Made by a program: the position numbers and the translations under genes
Assembly (NCBI RefSeq): GCF_006335125.1
Contig: NZ_VDMO01000050.1
Span: forward strand, 1-8,134
Direction of reading: 5' to 3'
Source of the DNA: Deinococcus radiopugnans ATCC 19172
Lineage (GTDB): Bacteria; Deinococcota; Deinococci; Deinococcales; Deinococcaceae
Length of the DNA stretch: 8,134 nt
Notes under the pieces: generated by a model
What the model was told of the DNA's origin: nothing
Databases searched by the model: none
Seen by the model: the letters and a program-made list of their open reading frames with translations, nothing else
In this document: in pieces, positions 1 through 4,563 of the stretch
Layout of the letters: the number at the start of each line of letters is the position of its first letter
Numbering within the stretch: position 1 is the first letter of the stretch

Positions 1-1
1 A

Positions 2-112
2 CGTCAGCTGTATCTCCAGCGCACACCGGCCATGACGATCGGGCTGACCGATCACGTCTGGAAGGTGCGGGACTGGCTATCACAGCCGCAGGGCGTCCCC
101 TGTCGGGCATAG
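2..112 (+). CDS. DDE-type transposase, C-terminal end (partial at window edge)
   Basis: The plus-strand frame entering at position 2 runs 36 codons to a TAG at 110-112 and includes the string RTPAMTIGLTDHVWKVRDWL (residues 7-26 of the visible part). This resembles the end of integrase-core (DDE) transposases, where a 'TPAMAAGLTDHVW'-like motif follows the last catalytic region; the resemblance is from memory of that family, not a search. The catalytic residues lie outside the window, so the gene could be intact or a remnant. No clear terminal inverted repeat could be recognised in the 64 bases before nsrR. It probably marks the right end of an insertion sequence lying next to the NO-response genes. 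Confidence 0.6.
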   Translation, partial: RQLYLQRTPAMTIGLTDHVWKVRDWLSQPQGVPCRA

Positions 113-176
113 TTCCAGCCAACTACCTTCCATCCACGCCCGGCCTCTTTCGTCTCTCTGAATAGAGACTTGCCCG
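113..176. other. Short non-coding gap between transposase end and nsrR
   Basis: This stretch lies between two convergent stop codons. It contains a 6-bp perfect stem (GTCTCT at 152-157 with AGAGAC at 164-169, six-base loop). It could help end transcription of nsrR, but there is no T-run on either strand, so it is only a weak terminator candidate. The right end of the insertion sequence presumably falls here, but its boundary cannot be placed. Confidence 0.4.
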
Positions 177-593
177 TCAGGCCAGCGCCAGCAACGCCGG
201 GCTGCCGGCCACGTCGGCCAGGGTGTAGCCGTCGAGCGTGGTGTAAAACGCCTGCTTCGCCGTGTCCAGCGCCCGTTTGAGCGCGCAGTCGAAACGCAGC
301 GGGCAGGCCTGCGAAACGCAGTCGATCACGTCGCCGGGCGGTTCGGTGGAACGCACCACCGTGCCAACCCGCAGCTCGCCAGGCGCTGCCGCCAGCCGCA
401 GCCCGCCGCCGCGCCCCCGGCTGGCGGCCACCCACCCCGCCTTGCTCAGGTGGTGCACCGCCTTGTTCAGGTGGTTATACGGCACGTTGTACAGCGTCGC
501 CAGTTCCTGGGTGGTGGCGCTCTGACCCGGCGCCAGCCGCGCGAGATGCATCAGCACGCGCAGCGAGACGTCGGTAAAGCGGGTCAACTGCAT
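177..593 (-). CDS. nsrR: Rrf2-family nitric-oxide-sensing repressor NsrR
   Basis: This 138-residue protein has the usual Rrf2/NsrR length and layout. It opens with MQLTRFTDVSLRVLMHLA, the typical NsrR start, followed by a winged helix-turn-helix (about residues 26-66, ending in the RGRGGGLRL wing). An iron-sulfur cluster loop carries Cys92, Cys97 and Cys103, and the ending NYTLADL-like segment appears here as DGYTLADV. Asp8, the fourth cluster ligand reported for Streptomyces NsrR, is also present. Known members bind a [4Fe-4S] or [2Fe-2S] cluster and release DNA when NO attacks it, which derepresses hmp. The ATG at 593 is preceded by AGAGAGG at a six-base spacing. It lies downstream of hmp on the same strand, behind a probable terminator, with a candidate promoter inside the end of hmp. 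IscR and RsrR are the main alternatives, but the sequence and the neighbouring hmp both favour NsrR. Confidence 0.9.
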   Translation of the reverse strand: MQLTRFTDVSLRVLMHLARLAPGQSATTQELATLYNVPYNHLNKAVHHLSKAGWVAASRGRGGGLRLAAAPGELRVGTVVRSTEPPGDVIDCVSQACPLRFDCALKRALDTAKQAFYTTLDGYTLADVAGSPALLALA

Positions 594-626
594 GGGGAAC
601 CTCTCTGGGCAGGCGGGTCTGCGGGC

Positions 627-662
627 AAAAGAACACCCGGCGTCCTGACCGGATGTTCTCTG
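627..662 (-). terminator. Probable intrinsic terminator after hmp
   Basis: Read on the minus strand, GAACATCCGG (658-649) and CCGGGTGTTC (640-631) form a 10-bp stem with one U-G pair and an eight-base loop (TCAGGACG). TTTT follows directly (630-627). The flanking AGAG can extend the stem into the U-run. It begins about 40 bases after the hmp stop and ends 33 bases before the nsrR start. On the plus strand there is no T-run after the hairpin, so it should act only on minus-strand transcription. Confidence 0.65.
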
Positions 663-680
663 GGGTGGGCGGCTTGCTGG

Positions 681-710
681 AGTCTAGCGTTCGGCGGCCT
701 ACGCCGTCAG
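681..710 (-). promoter_or_regulatory. Weak candidate promoter for nsrR inside the 3' end of hmp
   Basis: On the minus strand CTGACG (710-705) and TAGACT (686-681) are separated by 18 bases. The TAGACT box is identical to the one before smpB. If used, the transcript would start near 674 and would carry the 627-662 hairpin in its leader, so the hairpin could also act as an attenuator. The -35 match is modest, and the site overlaps the last codons of hmp. Confidence 0.25.
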
Positions 711-1937
711 CACCGGGGCGAAGTCCTGGCTGGGGCCGAAGGTTTCGGTGAAGCGGCGCTCGGCGGGGACGTGCAGGCGATCCAGAATCCCCTCCACCGC
801 GCGGGTGAAGCCCTCGGGGCCGCAGTAGTAGAACTCGGCCTCGCCTGCCGGCAGGTACGGGCGCAGCGTTTCCAGGCGGATCAGCCCGGTCTCGTCGTGG
901 TGCTCGCCGGCCAGATCCTCGTCGGTCACGTCGGTGTAGTACACGACTTTGCGGATGTTCGGGTGGGCCTGCGCCAGCGCGTTAACCTGATCGCGGAAGG
1001 CGTGGTGCCAGCGTCCCAGTGCGGCGTGGACGAACAGGACGGGGCGCTCAGAGTTGCCCGCCGCCAGGGCGTGGAGCATGCTCAGCATCGGGGTGATGCC
1101 CACGCCGCCGCTGAGCAGCACCACCGGGCGATCCGAGTCCTGCAGCGCGAAGTCCCCGGCGGGCGTGTGCACCAGCAACTCGTCGCCCACGCCCACGTCG
1201 TCGTGCAGATGGTTGGAGATCAGGCCGCCGGGCGCGAAGGGGTCATGCTCGGGCGCCAGCTCACGCTTCACGCTGATGCGGTAGGTCTGGCCGTTGGGCG
1301 CGTCCGACAGGCTGTACTGGCGGATCTGGGTGGTCTCACCCCCCGGCACGCGCACCTGCAGGCTCAGGTACTGGCCCGGCTGGAACGGCGGCAGGGGCTG
1401 GCCGTCCACCGGCGCCAGCACCAGCGAGGCGATCACGCGGCTTTCCTGCACCTTCTTCACCACCCGGAACGGCTTGAAGCCGGGCCAGCCGCCGGGCTGC
1501 TGCGCGGCCCCCGCGTACATCCCGCGCTCCACGCCGATCATGATGTCGGCCAGCTGACCGTAGGCGGCGGCCCAGGCGTCCAGGATCTCCGGTGTGGCGG
1601 CGTCGCCCAGCACGGTGGCAATCGCGCCCAGCAGGTGCTCGCCCACGATGGGATAGTGCTCGGGCAGCACTTCCAGGCTGACGTGCTTGTGGGCAATGCG
1701 GCCCACCATGCCGCCCAGGCGCTCGGGGTGATCGATGTTGGCGGCGTAGGCCAGCACCGACGCCGCGAGGCTGCGGGCCTGCTTGCCAGTCTTCTGGTTG
1801 GCGGGATTAAAAATGTTCAGCAGTTCGGGGTGCGCGGCGAACATGGACGCGTAGAAGTGACGGGTGATGGTCTCACCGTGCGCCTCGAGTGCGGGAACGG
1901 TGGCTTTGACGATGGACAGTTGATCGGGTGTCAGCAT
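699..1937 (-). CDS. hmp: Flavohaemoglobin, nitric oxide dioxygenase
   Basis: The product converts NO, O2 and NAD(P)H to nitrate in the cytoplasm. The 412-residue length is close to that of known Hmp proteins. Residues 1-138 are the globin domain, with Tyr29 (B10), Phe43 (CD1), Gln53 (E7), proximal His85 in HKHVSL, Tyr95 and Glu137, matching the canonical haem-pocket set. Residues 150-260 form the FAD domain with RQYSLS at 206-211. Residues 270-400 form the NAD(P) domain with GGVGITPM (277-284) and YYCGP (370-374), and the protein ends near an ETFGP motif. Every key residue seen is intact, so the enzyme should be active. The ATG at 1937 has GAGGA four bases upstream on its strand. An NsrR-like palindrome lies immediately upstream and nsrR lies immediately downstream, so NO-dependent derepression is likely. 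The gene is divergent from smpB. Confidence 0.96.
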   Translation of the reverse strand: MLTPDQLSIVKATVPALEAHGETITRHFYASMFAAHPELLNIFNPANQKTGKQARSLAASVLAYAANIDHPERLGGMVGRIAHKHVSLEVLPEHYPIVGEHLLGAIATVLGDAATPEILDAWAAAYGQLADIMIGVERGMYAGAAQQPGGWPGFKPFRVVKKVQESRVIASLVLAPVDGQPLPPFQPGQYLSLQVRVPGGETTQIRQYSLSDAPNGQTYRISVKRELAPEHDPFAPGGLISNHLHDDVGVGDELLVHTPAGDFALQDSDRPVVLLSGGVGITPMLSMLHALAAGNSERPVLFVHAALGRWHHAFRDQVNALAQAHPNIRKVVYYTDVTDEDLAGEHHDETGLIRLETLRPYLPAGEAEFYYCGPEGFTRAVEGILDRLHVPAERRFTETFGPSQDFAPVLTA

Positions 1938-1954
1938 AATTTCCTCGGCCGTAA

Positions 1955-1977
1955 AATATGCCTTTAAAAAGTATATT
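1955..1977 (-). promoter_or_regulatory. NsrR-like operator overlapping the hmp promoter
   Basis: The plus strand shows half-sites AATATGCCTTT (1955-1965) and AAAAGTATATT (1967-1977) around a single central A at 1966. Nine of the 11 pairs are complementary, and one further pair outside (1954/1978) also matches. This is the 11-1-11 layout of the established NsrR operator (AAGATGCATTT-type half-sites), with ATGC and TTT retained in the left half. On the minus strand TATACT (1975-1970) is a plausible -10 box inside the palindrome, so bound repressor would block RNA polymerase. The AT-rich block stands out sharply from the G/C-rich surroundings. The site ends 17 bases before the hmp ATG. No strong -35 box was found. 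Confidence 0.75.
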
Positions 1978-2122
1978 TAAGGGACAGGCGTCCCACTCGC
2001 AAGAAAGATGAAGCGGCTGAAGCTGCACGGTGACTGGCCGGGGACAGGCGTGGTGTGGCCTCGGCCCCTCCCGTCCTGCCCGACAGCGGTGAAGATGCCA
2101 GACCACCGCGCGGCAGCTTTGC

Positions 2123-2135
2123 TAGACTGCGGGGC
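2123..2135 (+). promoter_or_regulatory. -10 box and start region of a leaderless smpB transcript
   Basis: TAGACT at 2123-2128 fits the TAnnnT form of a -10 box and lies seven bases before the GTG at 2136. Transcription would therefore start at or next to the start codon. There is no Shine-Dalgarno sequence before that GTG. Leaderless messages with this spacing are well documented in deinococci. The -35 region (around 2098-2105) has no clear consensus match. Confidence 0.55.
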
Positions 2136-2558
2136 GTGTATACCAACCGCCGCGCCCATTACGAGTACGAGTTGCTGGAGCGCTTCGAGGCGGGGATCAG
2201 TCTGACCGGCAGTGAAGTCAAGAGCATCCGCGCCGGGGGCGTCGACTTCCGCGACGCCTTTGCCCGGCTGGCCGGCGGGAACGTCGATCTGGAAGGCCTG
2301 TACATTCCCACCTACACCGAGGCCACCTACAACAACCACGAGCCGCGCCGCACCCGCCGCCTGCTGCTGCACCGCGAGGAAATCGCCAAAATGAAGCGCG
2401 GCCTGGAGCAAAAGGGGCTGACGCTGATTCCCACCCGGCTGTACGCCAAGGGCCGGTATTTCAAGGTGGAACTGGCGCTGGCACGTGGCAAGAAGCTGCA
2501 TGACAAGCGCCGCGCCGAGGCCGAGAAGACCGTGCAGCGGGAGCTGCGGTCCCTGTGA
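2136..2558 (+). CDS. smpB: SsrA-binding protein SmpB
   Basis: SmpB binds tmRNA and delivers it to stalled ribosomes for trans-translation. From the GTG at 2136 the protein has 140 residues and starts with (M)YTNRRAHYEYELLERFEAG, the normal SmpB N-terminus. An ATG at 2055 in the same frame would add 27 residues that look unrelated to the family, so GTG was preferred. Visible family features are the TGSEVKSIR segment (24-32), the EGLYIP and YNNHEPRRTRRLL stretch in the middle of the barrel, and the basic tail GKKLHDKR (118-125) that mimics part of the tRNA anticodon arm in the ribosome. It is the first gene of a plus-strand run, and its TGA overlaps the GTG of the next gene. The tmRNA gene (ssrA) is not in this window. 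Confidence 0.95.
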   Translation: MYTNRRAHYEYELLERFEAGISLTGSEVKSIRAGGVDFRDAFARLAGGNVDLEGLYIPTYTEATYNNHEPRRTRRLLLHREEIAKMKRGLEQKGLTLIPTRLYAKGRYFKVELALARGKKLHDKRRAEAEKTVQRELRSL

Positions 2559-3973
2559 AGCGCCTTTCTTCGGGGTGGCGCGGGTGGGGCGGCGCTGGCA
2601 AGGGGAGCGGTCTGTGGCGGTCCTGGCCCCTGCTGGCGGCGGCGCTGCTGCTGGCCGGTCTGGCCGGCGCGCAAATCACCTACGGCAAGCTGAACCTGGC
2701 GGGCCAGCAGGTGGAGAGCATCGGGCTGTACGGGGCCGAGTACGTGAATGTGGACGCGGTGGGCAAGCTGGTGTCCGTGGTCCGTGACGGTTCGGTGATG
2801 CGCATCAGCGGGCTGGGCCACACCCTGCTGCTGCCCATCGATCTGGATCAGGAGCGCGCCACCACGGATTTCAACACCGTGCAGATCGACACGCGCCGGC
2901 TTCAGGGGCAGGCGGCGACGTGGGTGAACGGCGCGGTGTACCTGCCGCTGTCCACCCTGGCCACCGGGCTGGGCGCCCGCTACGAGCAGGGCAAGCTGAC
3001 GCTGGTGCCGCCGCAACTGCTGGGCGTCAGCAGCCGCGCGGGCCAGGACAGTGACCGGCTGGTGCTGGACCTCAGCCGCGACGTGTCGCTGACCGACGAG
3101 GCGCGCGGCAGCCGGGTGGTGGTGCGGCTGCGCGGCGTCAAGGGCGAGGCCCGCAAGTACACCACGCGCGGCGCCTTCCTGCCGTCCGCCGAGGTCAGCC
3201 GCGACGGCGACGACCTGATCGTGAGCGCCCCGATCACCGCCGCGAGCGGCTACCGCGTCTACAAGGTGGTCCGTCCGTCCGGCACGCGGGTGGTGCTGGA
3301 CCTGGGACCGGGCATTCCGCGCGGCAGTCCGGCCATCCTGGAGCGGGTCACGCGCCCGCTGATCGTGCTGGACCCGGTCAAGACCGCCGGCATCGGCCGT
3401 GACCCTACCCTGGACGTGGCCCGCCGGGCCGCCGAGATGCTGACCAAGGCCGGCTGGCAGGTGCAGGTCACCCGCGACAGCGCCACCGCCCTGAACCGCG
3501 ACCAGAAGCAGCAGCTGGCCCGCCAGAGCGACGTGTACCTGGCGCTGGACCTGGGCCGCTTTCCCGGCTCGACCCGCGGCGGCGTGACGGTGTACGAACC
3601 GACGGGCCGCTCGCCGTCGCAGCTGGTCAATGGGGTGCGGGTGGGCACCGCGCTGCCCTACGGCTCGCTGGTGGTGGGCGATACCGGCGGCACGCGCCGG
3701 CTGAGCGAACTGCTGCGCGGCGAACTCAAGGGCGGCAACATCACGGCGGGGCAGGGCAGCCTGTCGCGGGTCATGACCCTGAGTGAGGCCCCGCAGGCCG
3801 CGCTGCTGCTGGAACTGGGCTGGGCCAGCAATTCCAAGGACCTGGCGAACCTGAGCGTCGAGCGTCGCCTGCAGGCGCTGTCGGTGGCGGTGGCGCGCTC
3901 GGTGGCCACCTACTTGACCGCCCGCGCCAACAACAACGCCAACGTCGGTGCCCTGGCCGGAGCCGGACAGTGA
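2555..3973 (+). CDS. Exported AMIN/amidase_3-like protein with degenerate catalytic site
   Basis: This 472-residue protein has a basic start (MKR), a hydrophobic stretch at 25-39 ending in LAGA, and a likely signal-peptide cleavage near Gln40. Residues 41-155 resemble the copper amine oxidase N-terminal-like domain (YLPLSTLATGLGARYEQGKL, 129-148). Residues 158-250 resemble an AMIN cell-wall targeting domain, and 268-456 match the fold pattern of N-acetylmuramoyl-L-alanine amidases (amidase_3). Active family members hold zinc with His in DPGHGG, a Glu about a dozen residues on, and His in SIHAN, with a catalytic Glu in VELGF. Here these positions read DPVKTA (273-278), GRDPTLD (281-287) and YLALD (328-332); only Glu420 in LLELGW survives. 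It probably binds peptidoglycan or a partner without cutting. The GTG start overlaps the smpB stop as GTGA, with only a weak GGAG upstream, so translation is probably coupled. Automatic annotation would probably name it an amidase. Confidence 0.82.
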   Translation: MKRLSSGWRGWGGAGKGSGLWRSWPLLAAALLLAGLAGAQITYGKLNLAGQQVESIGLYGAEYVNVDAVGKLVSVVRDGSVMRISGLGHTLLLPIDLDQERATTDFNTVQIDTRRLQGQAATWVNGAVYLPLSTLATGLGARYEQGKLTLVPPQLLGVSSRAGQDSDRLVLDLSRDVSLTDEARGSRVVVRLRGVKGEARKYTTRGAFLPSAEVSRDGDDLIVSAPITAASGYRVYKVVRPSGTRVVLDLGPGIPRGSPAILERVTRPLIVLDPVKTAGIGRDPTLDVARRAAEMLTKAGWQVQVTRDSATALNRDQKQQLARQSDVYLALDLGRFPGSTRGGVTVYEPTGRSPSQLVNGVRVGTALPYGSLVVGDTGGTRRLSELLRGELKGGNITAGQGSLSRVMTLSEAPQAALLLELGWASNSKDLANLSVERRLQALSVAVARSVATYLTARANNNANVGALAGAGQ

Positions 3974-4515
3974 TCCGCCGCGTGTTCTCGCTGTTCAACG
4001 TGATCAGCGCCGCGCTGCTGGCCGCCGCCGTGCTGGCGTATCAGACGGTGCAGAAACCGCCCACCCCGCCCGAGGCACCCAAGCTGCAACTGGCCGAGCG
4101 GACCGCCATGAAGGTGCAGGTGTACTTCACCGATCCGCAGGTCCGCAGCATGAAGGCCGAGACCCGCACCGTGCAGGTCACCCAGAGCAACCCGCGCGCC
4201 GTGGCCCAGGCCGCCCTGAACGTCTGGGCGGGCGGCCCCAACAGCTCAGCCAACCTGGCGGTGGTTCCGGCGGGCACGGCGGCCCCCAAGGTCTACCTGC
4301 GCGGCCCGCACTACTACGTGGACCTGCCCGCCGCCTACGCGGGCTTGCGCTACGGTCCCAGCGGCGAGCGCATGCTGCTGTGCACCCTGACCCGCACGCT
4401 GCTCGACACGCGAGGCGACGACGTGACCTTCGTCCTGAACGGCGAGCCCGTAGACACGCTGGGCCAGATCGACCTGCGCAATCCGTTCACGCGGCAGGAC
4501 TGCGCCGATGAATAG
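3970..4515 (+). CDS. Membrane-anchored GerMN-domain protein
   Basis: This 181-residue protein has a short basic N-terminus (MIRR) and one hydrophobic segment (about 7-24), so it is probably anchored with the rest outside the cytoplasm. A proline-rich linker (30-37) leads to a GerMN domain (about 48-172). Visible family features are VQVYFTD (49-55), the AQAALNVWAGGP helix (79-90), VVPAGT (98-103), YVDLP (116-120) and a strand/loop VTFVLNGEPVDTLGQIDLRNP near the end. GerMN domains occur in Bacillus GerM and in other envelope proteins, often near amidases; their biochemical role is poorly defined. The GTG start overlaps the preceding stop as GTGA, repeating the junction seen one gene earlier. 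The close pairing with the amidase-like gene suggests that the two act together in the envelope, which is an inference. Confidence 0.82.
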   Translation: MIRRVFSLFNVISAALLAAAVLAYQTVQKPPTPPEAPKLQLAERTAMKVQVYFTDPQVRSMKAETRTVQVTQSNPRAVAQAALNVWAGGPNSSANLAVVPAGTAAPKVYLRGPHYYVDLPAAYAGLRYGPSGERMLLCTLTRTLLDTRGDDVTFVLNGEPVDTLGQIDLRNPFTRQDCADE

Positions 4516-4563
4516 GGGGAGGATGTCCAACCGTCGAACGGTCTGACGGTTGGACGCGAAGCC
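4515..4563 (+). promoter_or_regulatory. Shine-Dalgarno and perfect hairpin before smc
   Basis: A strong Shine-Dalgarno GGGGGAGG (4515-4522) begins on the last base of the GerMN stop codon. It is followed by a perfect 11-bp inverted repeat, GTCCAACCGTC (4525-4535) and GACGGTTGGAC (4545-4555), around a nine-base loop. The smc ATG is at 4564, 41 bases after the Shine-Dalgarno and too far for normal use. If the stem forms, the gap shrinks to about ten unpaired bases. A smaller competing stem ACCGT/ACGGT (4530-4534 with 4538-4542) is also possible. There is no T-run, so this is not an intrinsic terminator. A DNA-level operator is an alternative explanation. Confidence 0.6.

Noticed and set aside
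152..169. Hairpin GTCTCT/AGAGAC as terminator of nsrR
   Set aside because: It is only six pairs with no T-run on either strand, so it is noted within the gap and not called as a terminator.
450..1967. 505-codon open frame on the plus strand opposite hmp and part of nsrR
   Set aside because: The minus strand encodes an unmistakable flavohaemoglobin with all active-site residues. The antisense frame is His/Gln/Val-rich without family features, a common shadow in high-GC DNA.
4523..4546. Seven-codon leader peptide ATG...TGA with GGGGGAGG right before it
   Set aside because: The Shine-Dalgarno touches the ATG with no spacing, so initiation there is unlikely. The hairpin explains the same bases better.
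4525..4555. Inverted repeat before smc as an intrinsic terminator
   Set aside because: It is followed by GCGAAGCC and then the ATG, with no U-run; termination eight bases before smc without another promoter would silence the gene.
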